Part shown: positions 1-9,265 of the stretch, one piece after another
Layout of the letters: each line of letters starts with the position of its first letter
Position numbering within the stretch: position 1 is the first letter of the stretch
Source: Flavobacterium sp.
Lineage (GTDB): Bacteria; Bacteroidota; Bacteroidia; Flavobacteriales; Flavobacteriaceae
Assembly: GCA_020403245.1 (NCBI GenBank)
Contig: JADBYA010000023.1
Coordinates: 78,249 to 142,248, forward strand
Direction of reading: 5' to 3'
Length of the DNA stretch: 64,000 nucleotides
The notes under the pieces: model-generated
The model's input: the letters and a program-made list of their open reading frames with translations, nothing else
Told to the model about the DNA's origin: nothing
The model's database searches: none
Program-made: the position numbers and the translations under genes

Positions 1-1330
1 GAATTTGTGGTTGGTATTTTTGGATTAAGTCTTCTAATGGTTTTACAGCGTCTAGTTGCATTTTGTACTCATCATCTGAAGCATCGTCTAACAATTCAAA
101 ACCTGTTTCTGTAAAAAACCATTCTAGAATTTTAGCATACGGACTGGCATCGATATCTTTTTCTAATTTCTCAATTTTTGGAAAATACGCTGGGAAGAAC
201 GTATGAATGGCATCTCCTATCAAATGTTGCGCTACTTCTGCTGCGCCTTCTTGTTCGCCTTCATAGACCAATTCGACTTTTCCTGTAATAGCTGGAATAA
301 TTCCCATAAAATCGGATAAACGAACTGATGTTTTGTCTTCACCAGACTTTAACGCACGTCTTTCGGCGGTACTTAATAAATTCTCATAGGCAGTAATGGT
401 CATTCTAGCACTTACCCCACTTTTATTGTCAATAAACTCACTTTCTCGAGCTTCAAAGGCAATTTGCTCTAGCAAATCTTTGGCTAATGAAGGCACGTAA
501 ACAGAATCTGATTGCTCTTTGTCTAATTTAGCTTCTTGATGCGTAATGGTTCTGGCAACAGCAATGTTTTCGGGATAGTGTGTTAGGATTTGAGAACCTA
601 TTCTATCTTTCAAAGGAGTTACAATGCTACCACGGTTGGTATAATCTTCGGGGTTTGCTGTAAATACAAATTGCATATCTAGTGGCATTCGCAACTTAAA
701 TCCACGAATTTGAATATCGCCTTCTTGCAAAATATTAAAAAGTGCCACCTGAATTCGAGCTTGCAAATCGGGCAACTCATTAATCACAAAAATACAACGG
801 TTCGCACGTGGAATCATTCCAAAATGAATTACTCTGTCATCTGCATAAGATAGCTTCAAATTAGCCGCTTTGATTGGGTCGACATCGCCTATTAAGTCGG
901 CAACAGTTACATCCGGTGTGGCGAGTTTTTCGGAAAAACGTTCGCTACGGTGCAACCAAGAAATTGGAGTATTATCGCCTTTTTCTGCTATCAAATTTTT
1001 GGCAAAGCGAGAAATGGGATTAAACGGGTCATCATTTATTTCTGAACCTTCTACCACTGGAATGTATTCGTCTAACAATTCAATCATCTTTCGTGCTAAT
1101 CGTGTTTTGGCTTGACCACGAAGTCCTAACAAATTAATGTTATGTCGCGATAATATGGCACGCTCTAATTCGGGTATGACCGTATTTTCAAAACCGTGTA
1201 CCCCTTCAAAAGTGGGTTTTCCTGATTTTATTTTTTTTCGAAGATTATCTCTCAACTCGTCTTTGATACTTCTTGAAATGTAACCTGATTGTTTTAATCC
1301 ACCTAATGTTGTTATGTTTTCTGTTTTCAT
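1..1330 (-). CDS. MoxR/Mg-chelatase-type AAA+ ATPase, 3' end outside window
   Basis: Read by hand on the minus strand because it runs off the window and is absent from the ORF track. It starts MKTENITTLGG at an ATG at 1330 and stays open to base 1 (about 443 residues). A Walker A loop (GLRGQAKT) lies near residue 70, a Walker B-like FVINE near residue 200, and FTANPEDYTNRG fits a sensor region. This matches the magnesium chelatase subunit I/MoxR group of AAA+ proteins. The gene follows a VWA-domain gene on the same strand, and ATPase plus VWA pairs act together as chelatase-like or chaperone-like remodelling machines. The substrate is unknown; without tetrapyrrole genes nearby I would not call it a true Mg chelatase. 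Confidence 0.85.
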   Translation of the reverse strand, partial: MKTENITTLGGLKQSGYISRSIKDELRDNLRKKIKSGKPTFEGVHGFENTVIPELERAILSRHNINLLGLRGQAKTRLARKMIELLDEYIPVVEGSEINDDPFNPISRFAKNLIAEKGDNTPISWLHRSERFSEKLATPDVTVADLIGDVDPIKAANLKLSYADDRVIHFGMIPRANRCIFVINELPDLQARIQVALFNILQEGDIQIRGFKLRMPLDMQFVFTANPEDYTNRGSIVTPLKDRIGSQILTHYPENIAVARTITHQEAKLDKEQSDSVYVPSLAKDLLEQIAFEARESEFIDNKSGVSARMTITAYENLLSTAERRALKSGEDKTSVRLSDFMGIIPAITGKVELVYEGEQEGAAEVAQHLIGDAIHTFFPAYFPKIEKLEKDIDASPYAKILEWFFTETGFELLDDASDDEYKMQLDAVKPLEDLIQKYQPQI

Positions 1331-1410
1331 TTTACTTATTTTTGGAGCACGATGTTTACAATGTTTTTTCACAAAACTTCCTGCCACCAAGCAGGGTTCA
1401 GAAAGTTATT

Positions 1411-1521
1411 TTTTTCTATTTTACTTCGTACTTCGTATTTTGTTCATCGTACTTTCTATTTTCTTTTCTCTATTCTCTATTTTCTTTTTTCTTTTTTCTA
1501 TTTTCTATTTTCTTTTCTCTT
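1411..1521. repeat. low-complexity word array (TTCTATTTTC type)
   Basis: The spacer between the two genes is almost entirely made from variants of TTCTATTTTC and TTTTCTC, preceded by a second word based on TACTTCGTA. The array touches the stop codon of the VWA gene, whose last residues (KKKIK) come from its edge. This is seen directly; its origin and function are unknown. Confidence 0.75.
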
Positions 1522-2638
1522 ATTTAATCTTCTTCTTCCTATTCGTTTCATAATCCTCAAAAATCATTTCGCCTAATCCTTTGAGTCCTGTATAAAATGC
1601 TTTTCCCTGATTGGCTTCCGTAAAACGGTTGACAAATTTTTGCAGATATGTATCATTGGCAATCATGAAGGTGGTGATTGGAATGTGCAACTTCCTAGCT
1701 TGTGCCGCTTGATTGTAGCATTGCTCCACGATATATTGGTCTAATCCGTTACTGTTCATATAATATTCGCCATTTTTTTCACGAATGCAACTCGGTTTTC
1801 CATCGGTAATCATAAAAATTTGTTTGTTGGTATTGCGTTTTCTGCGCAGCATATCCATCGCCAATTGTAATCCGGCAACGGTGTTGGTATGATATGGACC
1901 TACTTTTAAATAAGGCAAATCTTTAATAGCTATGGGCCATGCATCGTTTCCAAAAACTAAAATATCAATGGTATCTTTGGGATAGCGAGTAGTGATTAGT
2001 TCTGCCAATGCCATGGCTACTTTTTTGGCTGGAGTAATTCGGTCTTCGCCATATAAAATCATGCTATGGCTGATGTCAATCATCAACACCGTACTCATTT
2101 GGGCTTTGAATTTTGATTCTTCTACTACCAAATCATTTTCGGTTAATCGAAATTCATCTGCACCATTATTGATTTGAGCATTTTTCAAACTTTCGGTCAA
2201 TGAAATGCTTTCCAAACTATCGCCAAAATGATATTCTCTGAATTCACCCGTTTGTTCATCGCCATTTCCAGAATGTTTTGTTTTGTGATTTCCTGTTCCT
2301 GAGCGTTTGAGATTACCAAAAATTTGGTCTAATGCTTGTTGTCGAATAGCTCGTTCTGTTTTAGCAGTAATTCCAGTCCCCGATGTTCCATCGTCTTTTA
2401 GTTCCTCACGGATATAGCCTTTTTTCTTTAAATCTTCAATAAAGTCGTCGATGGTATAACTGGAATCGGTGAGTTTATATTCAACATCCAATTGCCGTAA
2501 CCAATCAATAGCTTCATCAAAATCCCCCGAAGTATGCGTAATTAACTCTTTAAAAATTTCAAATAGTTTATCAAAGGGAGATTGAAAAGGTGCTTCGTAT
2601 TTTTTGAATAAAAATCCTTTTTTGATACTTTTTTCCAT
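1520..2638 (-). CDS. VWA domain-containing protein (chelatase D/CoxE-like)
   Basis: A 372-residue protein with no signal peptide. The C-terminal half is a von Willebrand factor A domain: the MIDAS motif DISHS is near residue 188, a likely MIDAS threonine lies in TNTVAG, and MITDGKPS near residue 278 supplies the second acidic strand. The N-terminal 150 residues are charged and contain a Gly/Asn/Lys-rich linker. The gene precedes the AAA+ ATPase by about 190 bases on the same strand, so the two likely form a MoxR-VWA pair in which the VWA protein recruits the target. The target itself is not evident from the sequence. Confidence 0.85.
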   Translation of the reverse strand: MEKSIKKGFLFKKYEAPFQSPFDKLFEIFKELITHTSGDFDEAIDWLRQLDVEYKLTDSSYTIDDFIEDLKKKGYIREELKDDGTSGTGITAKTERAIRQQALDQIFGNLKRSGTGNHKTKHSGNGDEQTGEFREYHFGDSLESISLTESLKNAQINNGADEFRLTENDLVVEESKFKAQMSTVLMIDISHSMILYGEDRITPAKKVAMALAELITTRYPKDTIDILVFGNDAWPIAIKDLPYLKVGPYHTNTVAGLQLAMDMLRRKRNTNKQIFMITDGKPSCIREKNGEYYMNSNGLDQYIVEQCYNQAAQARKLHIPITTFMIANDTYLQKFVNRFTEANQGKAFYTGLKGLGEMIFEDYETNRKKKIK

Positions 2639-2816
2639 AGTGTATAAAATTAGTATATAAACTTTATAATCGTGTTGAAACGACTATTAATTTTTAGTTA
2701 AAGTCTAATATAAGTAGTGTTGGGTATAGTGATTTAAAAAAAACAACCTAAACTCTTTCTATTACTTTAGGGCTAACCAAATAAATTATTTAGTTTTACC
2801 AACTATAAAAAAGCTT

Positions 2817-3389
2817 ATGTCCTCCGATTACATCAACGATGAAAAATTCACAGCTATCGCCTTTTTAGAAGCTGATATCAAATACAAAGAGTATGAAAAT
2901 TGTAGTTTTTACAATTGTGATTTCACCAATTGTATTTTTCAAACCGTAACTTTTATCGATTGTAATTTTTTTGATTGCAACTTTAAGGATACTAAAATCA
3001 ATTATGTATCGTTACGCGGAGTACAATTTACCAAATGCGATTTTACCGCTGTTAATTTTGCCATGACTGACCAAGTAATTTATGAATTTCACTTTAAAGA
3101 TTGTTTGTTAGATTATGCCAAATTCTATGCCTTGAAGCTAAAGAAAATGCAGTTTATCAATTGCAGTATGATTTCAGTTGATTTTATGGCAAGTGATTTA
3201 ACCGAAGCCGTTTTTGATAATTGCAATCTAAGACGAGCTGTATTTATTGATACGATTGCTAATAAAACTGATTTTTATACCAGTTATGATTATACGATTG
3301 ACCCAGAAAAAAACAAACTTAAAAAAGCTATTTTCTCAACCGATGGTTTAAAGGGGTTATTGGAAAAATATGATTTAGTAATTAAATAA
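2817..3389 (+). CDS. pentapeptide-repeat protein
   Basis: A 190-residue cytoplasmic protein with many A(D/N)LxX-type units, for example CDFTN, CNFFD, CNFKD, CDFTA and CNLRR, from about residue 25 to 150. These predict a right-handed quadrilateral beta helix. The C-terminus (GLKGLLEKYDLVIK) is helical and resembles the dimerising tail of Qnr/MfpA-like pentapeptide proteins, which mimic DNA and protect gyrase. Many family members have other or unknown roles, so no resistance function is claimed. It converges on the ABC transporter gene and overlaps it by 8 bases at the stop codons, with no hairpin between. Confidence 0.85.
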   Translation: MSSDYINDEKFTAIAFLEADIKYKEYENCSFYNCDFTNCIFQTVTFIDCNFFDCNFKDTKINYVSLRGVQFTKCDFTAVNFAMTDQVIYEFHFKDCLLDYAKFYALKLKKMQFINCSMISVDFMASDLTEAVFDNCNLRRAVFIDTIANKTDFYTSYDYTIDPEKNKLKKAIFSTDGLKGLLEKYDLVIK

Positions 3390-4056
3390 TTCTGCCATCT
3401 TCCATCGTTATTATTCTATTGGTTCTTTTAGCAAAATCATTATCATGCGTAACGATGAGCATAGTTTGATTGTGTTCTAAAGTCAATTTTTTGAAAATAT
3501 CAAAAACCAAATCGCTGTTCTTTTTATCTAAATTTCCTGTTGGTTCATCACCCATTATAATTAATGGATTGTTAATCAATGCTCTGGCAATAGCAACACG
3601 TTGTTTTTGCCCACCACTCAACTGATTGGGCATCTTTAGGGCTTGATCTTCCATATCTAATGTTCGCAAATGTTCTATGGCATCGTGTTCAATTTCTTTT
3701 TCAGAGCGAATTCCTAGTTTCATTCCGGGTAGCATGACATTTTTTAGCACGCTGTATTCCGATAGTAAATAGTGAAACTGAAACACAAAGCCAATTTTTT
3801 CATTTCTGAGTTGGGCCAATTCTTTATCGGGTTTTCCTGTAATGCGTTCTTCATGGATATATAACTCGCCTTCATAATCGGTATCCATAGTAGAAAGCAA
3901 ATACAACAGGGTCGATTTCCCGCAACCTGATTTTCCAACAATAGAAACAAATTCACCATGATTTATATTCATATCTATTTCTTTCAACACCTTAAATTTT
4001 ATGGGGTCGTAAAAGTATTTGGTTAACTTTTTAGTTTCTAGGACACTGTTGCTCAT
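3382..4056 (-). CDS. ABC transporter ATP-binding protein (LolD/MacB type)
   Basis: A 224-residue ATPase with Walker A GKSGCGKST near residue 43, signature LSGGQKQR near 143, and Walker B LIIMGDEPTGNLD just after, followed by the switch histidine in IVTHD. Length and motifs fit the LolD/MacB/FtsE subfamily, which powers extraction of lipoproteins or export of substrates rather than bulk import. It lies 4 bases downstream of the permease gene and is the last gene of a three-gene operon (adaptor, permease, ATPase). The lone adaptor favours a MacAB-like tripartite exporter over lipoprotein sorting. Confidence 0.92.
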   Translation of the reverse strand: MSNSVLETKKLTKYFYDPIKFKVLKEIDMNINHGEFVSIVGKSGCGKSTLLYLLSTMDTDYEGELYIHEERITGKPDKELAQLRNEKIGFVFQFHYLLSEYSVLKNVMLPGMKLGIRSEKEIEHDAIEHLRTLDMEDQALKMPNQLSGGQKQRVAIARALINNPLIIMGDEPTGNLDKKNSDLVFDIFKKLTLEHNQTMLIVTHDNDFAKRTNRIITMEDGRII

Positions 4057-4060
4057 TTTT

Positions 4061-5317
4061 TTATTTACCTCGAATAATATCTACTGGATCAACTTTACTA
4101 GCTTTAAGCGCTGGGAATAAACCTGCAATAAATGTTGTTACTAATGCAAATGAAATTCCAATTATATAAAACATTGGATTATAATTTATGGGATAAGTAG
4201 TTATTGTTGGTAGCGCTGCCGTATTAAAAGGAATGTTGTCTATGATTGTGGTGAAAAAAAATCCGAAAAGTAAACCAAAAACACCACCAGTAATACCAAT
4301 AATCATAGAAAGGGAAATGAATATCCACTTCACATCATTTCCCGAAAATCCGGTAGCTTTAAGAATGGCAATACTATCCATCTTTTCAAAAATCATCATA
4401 TTTAAGATGTTATAAATTCCAAATCCGGCCACAATTAATAATACAATGCCAACAGCATAAGAAATAATGCTCCTAACAGAACTACCTGTTTCAAACTGAG
4501 AATTGGCTGTTTGATAATCAATGGCATCTAATTCAAATTTATTATGAAACTCCTTTGCTAAAGCTGGTGCCGAGGTGATATCGAATAATTTTATTTGAAT
4601 ATCTGTAATATAATTTGTGGCTTCGCCTAATAGTTTTTGGGCTGTAGCTAAAGAGGTATAACTACTGATATCGTCAATTTCTGCAATGCCAATTTGGGAA
4701 ATACCAACAATTTTTAAGGAAGCTAAATTTCCTTTGGCAGTTGTGATTTTTATAATATCGCCTTTAACCAAAAGCATTTTATCGGCCAATCCTTTTCCAA
4801 TAATGATACTGTTGTTTTGAACTAAGTCGGCTATTTTACCTTCTATAATATAATCGCTTAGAGTGAATAATTTTTCTTCTGCTGGAACATCAATTCCGTT
4901 AATTATTCCAGAAATTTCTATGGTCCCAGAATTAAAAAAAACGGGTGTAGTTATTTTTGGAGCTACATCAATGATACGATTATCTTGTTTTAAATTATGA
5001 ATGATTGTCTTGCTGTTGTAAATAGATTTACCTCTATCTTTTGGCTTTATAGACGCGATAAAGTTAATGTCATTTTTATATTTACTAGACAGAGTTACAG
5101 GCTGATTTTCAGAAGGTTTGATTTCGTTATATAAACGAACATGTGGTGTTCTGTTGAGCATTAATCCATCGAGTAAATCATTCAATCCATTCATAAAACT
5201 TACTAATGAAATAAACATGGCGATACCAAAAGTGACTCCGACTGCGGCAACAATTGTTTGTTTCAATCGGGCACGAAGCAAATGAATAGCTATGTTTAAA
5301 ATAAGTTTAAAGTTCAT
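4061..5317 (-). CDS. ABC transporter permease (FtsX/MacB-like)
   Basis: A 418-residue inner-membrane permease. There is one membrane helix near the N-terminus (about 20-40), a large periplasmic domain of about 230 residues, then three C-terminal helices, the usual FtsX/MacB core topology. The C-terminus (GLFPALKASKVDPVDIIRGK) is the conserved cytoplasmic end of this family. Its start codon overlaps the stop of the adaptor gene as TAATG, and the ATPase follows after 4 bases, so translation is probably coupled. Unlike MacB it carries no fused ATPase; that domain is the next gene. The substrate is unknown. Confidence 0.9.
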   Translation of the reverse strand: MNFKLILNIAIHLLRARLKQTIVAAVGVTFGIAMFISLVSFMNGLNDLLDGLMLNRTPHVRLYNEIKPSENQPVTLSSKYKNDINFIASIKPKDRGKSIYNSKTIIHNLKQDNRIIDVAPKITTPVFFNSGTIEISGIINGIDVPAEEKLFTLSDYIIEGKIADLVQNNSIIIGKGLADKMLLVKGDIIKITTAKGNLASLKIVGISQIGIAEIDDISSYTSLATAQKLLGEATNYITDIQIKLFDITSAPALAKEFHNKFELDAIDYQTANSQFETGSSVRSIISYAVGIVLLIVAGFGIYNILNMMIFEKMDSIAILKATGFSGNDVKWIFISLSMIIGITGGVFGLLFGFFFTTIIDNIPFNTAALPTITTYPINYNPMFYIIGISFALVTTFIAGLFPALKASKVDPVDIIRGK

Positions 5318-6411
5318 TATCTCGGTTTGTAAATGGTTTCCTCTGAACTTAATCCACTCAAAATTTCAACATTCTGATAATCGTTTAAACCAATTTTTAC
5401 TTTGCGTTTTTCATCTTCATTAACCAAAACATACTCATCGTTTATGAGATAACTTCTAGGAATGGTCAAAACATTCTTTTTGGTTTGTATAATGATATTG
5501 GCTTCAGCTGTAAGATTGGGATATAATTTTAAGGGTGGAGTATCAAAATGAGCTTCTATTTTAAAAGTTCTAGAACGTTCGTCCATAATGGGATAAATTT
5601 TATCTACTGTCGCGTCAAAAGCTTTTCCTTTGTAACTGTCCAAAGTAACCACTATTTTTTGACCTAAAATGACGCTAACCATATCATATTCATCAACATA
5701 CAATTCTAATACATAGGCATTCTTCTTTCCGATAACTGCTAAAGGCAATTGTGGTGTTATTAAAGTTCCTTCTTTTACTAAAACATCAAACAACTCTCCA
5801 GAAAATGCACTTTTAACCTCAAAGTCGCTTTGTGATTTTTCGTTGATTTTTAGGTTATTACTATTTCGATATTGATCATTTTTTAGTTGAATTCTCAATT
5901 GTGATAATTGTTTTAAAGCAGCATCATAATTGGATTTTGAGTTCTTATAGGCGAGTTCTACTCGTTCGTACTCTACTTCCGAAATAATATTATATTGTTT
6001 GATGTTTTTATTGCGATTATACACTGATTGATCAAGTGCTAATTTGTCTTTGGCTGCCTGAACCTTCGTTTCCATTTCAGCAATTTTATCTTGAACATAA
6101 CGACTATTTTCGTTACTCAATTGGTAGGTTAAACGAGCATTCGCGGTAGTAAGCGATGCTTTATCACTTTCTATTTGAAATAGTGATTGTCCTTTAGTAA
6201 TAGTTTGCCCTGCGGTTACATTGATTTTCTGTAAAACACCATTGACACTCGAATAAACAGTATATTGATTTTCTGATTTTACAATACCTGAAGCATAAAC
6301 ACTTTGGGTTATAGTACCTATGGTAGGTTTTAATTCGTCTTTGTCTTTTTTAGAACAAGAAACTATAAGTAGTAAAGAGAAATAGAATAGAATTTTAAAA
6401 CATTTCATCAA
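5317..6411 (-). CDS. periplasmic adaptor lipoprotein (MacA/HlyD family)
   Basis: A 364-residue membrane-fusion protein. The N-terminus has a lipobox ending VSC near residue 20, so it is probably a lipoprotein. Next comes a biotinyl-lipoyl-like half-motif (GVLQKINVTAGQTITKGQ), a long alpha-helical hairpin at about 80-170, the second lipoyl half (FSGELFDVLVKEGTLI), and a beta-barrel region. In this family the protein links an inner-membrane transporter to an outer-membrane channel. It is the first gene of the operon with the permease and ATPase; no TolC-like gene lies nearby. The C-terminus ends soon after the membrane-proximal domain. Confidence 0.9.
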   Translation of the reverse strand: MMKCFKILFYFSLLLIVSCSKKDKDELKPTIGTITQSVYASGIVKSENQYTVYSSVNGVLQKINVTAGQTITKGQSLFQIESDKASLTTANARLTYQLSNENSRYVQDKIAEMETKVQAAKDKLALDQSVYNRNKNIKQYNIISEVEYERVELAYKNSKSNYDAALKQLSQLRIQLKNDQYRNSNNLKINEKSQSDFEVKSAFSGELFDVLVKEGTLITPQLPLAVIGKKNAYVLELYVDEYDMVSVILGQKIVVTLDSYKGKAFDATVDKIYPIMDERSRTFKIEAHFDTPPLKLYPNLTAEANIIIQTKKNVLTIPRSYLINDEYVLVNEDEKRKVKIGLNDYQNVEILSGLSSEETIYKPR

Positions 6412-6437
6412 GTTGGCATTTATTGATTTTTGACTCT

Positions 6438-6445
6438 CAAATTTA
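6438..6445 (-). promoter_or_regulatory. putative -7 box of the ABC exporter operon
   Basis: TAAATTTG on the minus strand matches the Bacteroidota TAnnTTTG box, about 27 bases upstream of the adaptor start. No clear TTG element is seen at the -33 position, so this is a modest call. Confidence 0.4.
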
Positions 6446-6483
6446 CAACAATTCCATCAGTAAAAATGAAACATTTATCATAT

Positions 6484-6514
6484 AAAAAAGCCCTCAAAGG
6501 AATTTTTGAAGGCT
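6484..6514 (-). terminator. rho-independent terminator after glyA
   Basis: On the minus strand the arms AGCCTTCAAA and TTTGAGGGCT pair with one mismatch and are followed by TTTTTTA, just beyond the glyA stop codon. Confidence 0.75.
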
Positions 6515-6538
6515 TACATATTCTTTATAAACAATTCA

Positions 6539-7813
6539 CTAATAAACAAAAATCGCTCTTTCGCTCATCATTTCGTTTACTTCATCAGCTACTTGTTCGA
6601 TAACCGCTTCATTAGTATGATTAAGCAATACTCTATCAATCATATCAACAATGGTTTCCATATCTTTTTCTACTAAGCCACGAGTAGTAATAGCAGGAGT
6701 TCCAATACGAATTCCCGAAGTGATGAATGGCGATTTATCATCAAATGGCACCATATTCTTGTTTACTGTAATCTCTGCTTTTACCAATGCATTTTCGGCT
6801 TCTTTACCAGTGATGTTTTTATTTCTTAAATCAATGAGCATCATGTGATTGTCTGTTCCTCCCGAAATTAAATGATAACCTCTATTTATAAAGGCAGCAG
6901 CCATAGCTTTTGCATTTTTTTGTACTTGCATGGAATAATGGAAAAACTCATCGGTCAGTGCTTCTCCAAATGCTATCGCTTTTGCCGCAATAATGTGCAT
7001 TAACGGTCCACCTTGATTTCCTGGAAAAACAGCTAAATCTAATAAAGTAGACATCATTCTGATTTCTCCTTTTGGTGTAGTCAATCCCCAAGGATTTTCA
7101 AAATCTTTCCCCATCATAATCAATCCACCACGTGGTCCGCGCAATGTTTTATGAGTTGTAGTGGTTACAATATGACAATGCGGAATTGGATCATTCATTA
7201 ATCCTTTGGCAATCAAACCGGCTGGGTGAGAAATATCGGCTAATAAAAGTGCGCCAACACTATCGGCAATCACTCTAAATCGCTCAAAATCCATATCACG
7301 ACAATAAGCTGAAGCACCAGCAATAATCATTTTTGGTTTTTCACGAGTTGCAATTTCTTGAATTTTATCATAGTCAAAACGACCAGTTGCTGCTTCTACA
7401 CCATAAAAAGAAGGTGTATATAATTTTCCTGAAAAATTAACTGGAGAACCATGCGTTAAATGGCCACCATGAGATAAGTCAAAACCAAGAATTTTATCAC
7501 CCGGTTGTAAACATGCTGAAAAAACAGCAGTATTCGCTTGAGAACCAGAATGCGGTTGCACGTTAGCGTAAGCTGCACCAAACAACGCTTTGGCTCTATC
7601 AATAGCAATTTGTTCGACTATATCTACTACTTCACAACCACCATAATAACGTTTACCCGGATAGCCCTCGGCATATTTATTTGTTAAAACAGAACCTGCA
7701 GCTTCCATCACTTCATCACTCACAAAGTTCTCTGATGCAATTAGTTCAATTCCGTGAATTTGTCTGTCTTGTTCCTCAAGAATAAGGTCAAAAATTTGTT
7801 TGTCGCGTTGCAT
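6539..7813 (-). CDS. glyA: serine hydroxymethyltransferase
   Basis: A 424-residue PLP enzyme that interconverts serine plus tetrahydrofolate with glycine plus methylene-tetrahydrofolate in the cytoplasm, the main one-carbon source. The PLP lysine sits in [14 protein letters not shown] (K222); the N-terminal IELIASENF and the [14 protein letters not shown] segment are family hallmarks. Length is normal. It is divergent from fumarylacetoacetase, and gcvT, which also yields methylene-tetrahydrofolate from glycine, lies two genes away, so glycine and one-carbon functions cluster here. A hairpin terminator follows and a TAATTTTG promoter box precedes it. Confidence 0.97.
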   Translation of the reverse strand: MQRDKQIFDLILEEQDRQIHGIELIASENFVSDEVMEAAGSVLTNKYAEGYPGKRYYGGCEVVDIVEQIAIDRAKALFGAAYANVQPHSGSQANTAVFSACLQPGDKILGFDLSHGGHLTHGSPVNFSGKLYTPSFYGVEAATGRFDYDKIQEIATREKPKMIIAGASAYCRDMDFERFRVIADSVGALLLADISHPAGLIAKGLMNDPIPHCHIVTTTTHKTLRGPRGGLIMMGKDFENPWGLTTPKGEIRMMSTLLDLAVFPGNQGGPLMHIIAAKAIAFGEALTDEFFHYSMQVQKNAKAMAAAFINRGYHLISGGTDNHMMLIDLRNKNITGKEAENALVKAEITVNKNMVPFDDKSPFITSGIRIGTPAITTRGLVEKDMETIVDMIDRVLLNHTNEAVIEQVADEVNEMMSERAIFVY

Positions 7814-7839
7814 TTGAAATTATTTCGATTAATTGTGTT

Positions 7840-7847
7840 CAAAATTA
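7840..7847 (-). promoter_or_regulatory. putative -7 box of glyA
   Basis: TAATTTTG on the minus strand matches TAnnTTTG and would give a leader of about 23 bases. No convincing -33 TTG is visible. Confidence 0.5.
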
Positions 7848-7857
7848 CAAAAATGGT

Positions 7858-7887
7858 TTGGTAAATTAATAGGAAATGATATATTTG
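7858..7887 (+). promoter_or_regulatory. Bacteroidota promoter of fumarylacetoacetase
   Basis: A full match to the family consensus: TTG at 7858-7860, a 19-base spacer, then TATATTTG at 7880-7887. The predicted start is about 30 bases upstream of the ATG. Confidence 0.7.
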
Positions 7888-7920
7888 ATTACTTAATTTT
7901 TCAACAAACATAAAGAACGA

Positions 7921-9207
7921 ATGATGCCTATAAATACTAACAATCCGAAACGAAAATCATGGATTACTGTTCCTAATAACAGTGACTTCCCCATACAAAA
8001 CATTCCTTTTGGAGTTTTTTTAACCAAAGAAGATGTGATCACTATTGGGACTCGAATAGGTGATTATGCGATTGATTTAGGAGCTTTACAGCAATTAAAT
8101 TATTTCGAAGGCATCGAATTGACCGATGATATGTTCATGCAAGATACTTTGAATGATTTTATCTCTGATGGCAAGAAAACCTGGCGATTAGTTAGAAATC
8201 GAATTGGAGACATTTTCGATAGCAACAATCCTAAACTTAGAGATAATAAAGAACACCGAGATATTGTAATCTTCAAAATGGAAGATGTAGAAATGCAGCT
8301 TCCGGTTTTAATTGGAGATTACACCGATTTTTATTCGAGTAAAGAACACGCTACCAATGTTGGAAAAATGTTCCGTGATCCCGAAAATGCTTTATTGCCT
8401 AATTGGCTTCATATTCCTGTTGGCTATCACGGAAGAAGCTCAACCATTGTGCCGTCTGGAATTCCGGTACATCGTCCGATGGGACAAACGTTACCTACCG
8501 GCGAAAGCACACCCGTATTTGGACCATCACGTTCTATCGACTTTGAACTTGAAACTGCTTTCATCACAACAGATGCCAACGTAATGGGCGAAAATATTCC
8601 AATTAACGAAGCGGAAGATTATATTTTTGGAATGGTATTATTAAACGATTGGAGTGCAAGAGATATTCAAAAATGGGAATATGTGCCCCTTGGACCATTC
8701 TTGGCTAAAAACTTTGCTTCCTCTATTTCACCATGGATTGTTACTATGGATGCTTTAGAACCTTTTAGAACCAAAGGTCCTAATCAAGAACCAATGCCAC
8801 TTCCCTATTTACAACAAAAGGGGAAACATACCTATGACATTAATTTAGAAGTGTATATCGAGCCTGAAAACGTTGCTCCTACTTTAGTTTCTAAATCTAA
8901 TTTCAAATATATGTATTGGTCAATGTCGCAACAATTAGCGCATCACACTTCAAATGGTTGTCGCGTAAATTCTGGTGACATGATGGGTTCTGGAACTATT
9001 TCTGGTCCTACACAAGATAGCTTTGGCTCTATGCTCGAATTAACTTGGGGTGGAAAAAATCCGATTAAAATGAATGACGGTTCCGAACGTAAGTTCATCA
9101 ATGATAACGATACTGTAATTATGAAAGGATATTGTCAAAATAGTTCTGTGCGTATTGGCTTTGGCGAAGTTTCAAGTAAATTATTGCCACCCTTCGTTAG
9201 AAAATAA
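7921..9207 (+). CDS. fahA: fumarylacetoacetase
   Basis: A 428-residue enzyme for the last step of tyrosine and phenylalanine catabolism: it hydrolyses 4-fumarylacetoacetate to fumarate and acetoacetate using a bound divalent metal. The N-terminal SH3-like domain is followed by the catalytic FAH fold. VGYHGRSSTIVPSG, RSIDFELETAF (metal ligands) and LLNDWSARDIQKWEYVPLGPFLAKNF are diagnostic. Length is typical. Two methionines stand at the start; either could be used. A strong promoter lies upstream. It may be cotranscribed with gcvT, which follows after a 58-base word-repeat spacer. No other tyrosine-degradation genes are in the window. Confidence 0.95.
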   Translation: MMPINTNNPKRKSWITVPNNSDFPIQNIPFGVFLTKEDVITIGTRIGDYAIDLGALQQLNYFEGIELTDDMFMQDTLNDFISDGKKTWRLVRNRIGDIFDSNNPKLRDNKEHRDIVIFKMEDVEMQLPVLIGDYTDFYSSKEHATNVGKMFRDPENALLPNWLHIPVGYHGRSSTIVPSGIPVHRPMGQTLPTGESTPVFGPSRSIDFELETAFITTDANVMGENIPINEAEDYIFGMVLLNDWSARDIQKWEYVPLGPFLAKNFASSISPWIVTMDALEPFRTKGPNQEPMPLPYLQQKGKHTYDINLEVYIEPENVAPTLVSKSNFKYMYWSMSQQLAHHTSNGCRVNSGDMMGSGTISGPTQDSFGSMLELTWGGKNPIKMNDGSERKFINDNDTVIMKGYCQNSSVRIGFGEVSSKLLPPFVRK

Positions 9208-9265
9208 ACTTACTAAATTCCAAATTAAAAAATCCAAATTCCAAGTTTAAAACCATACAATTGAA
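9208..9265. repeat. word array (AATTCCAAATT type) between fahA and gcvT
   Basis: The whole spacer is built from AAATTCCAA, AATTAAAAAATCC and AATTCCAAG variants, a low-complexity A/T/C word different from the other arrays in the window. Confidence 0.55.

Noticed and set aside
1273-1576. Three overlapping plus-strand ORFs of 74-84 residues, all Phe/Leu/Ser/Tyr-rich
   Set aside because: They are translations of the TTCTATTTTC word array and of the antisense of the ATPase start; the three frames give similar low-complexity peptides, which is not coding behaviour.
2817-3389. Calling the pentapeptide protein a quinolone resistance (Qnr) determinant
   Set aside because: Only the repeat pattern and the tail are similar; the family is broad and no functional loop residues can be confirmed.
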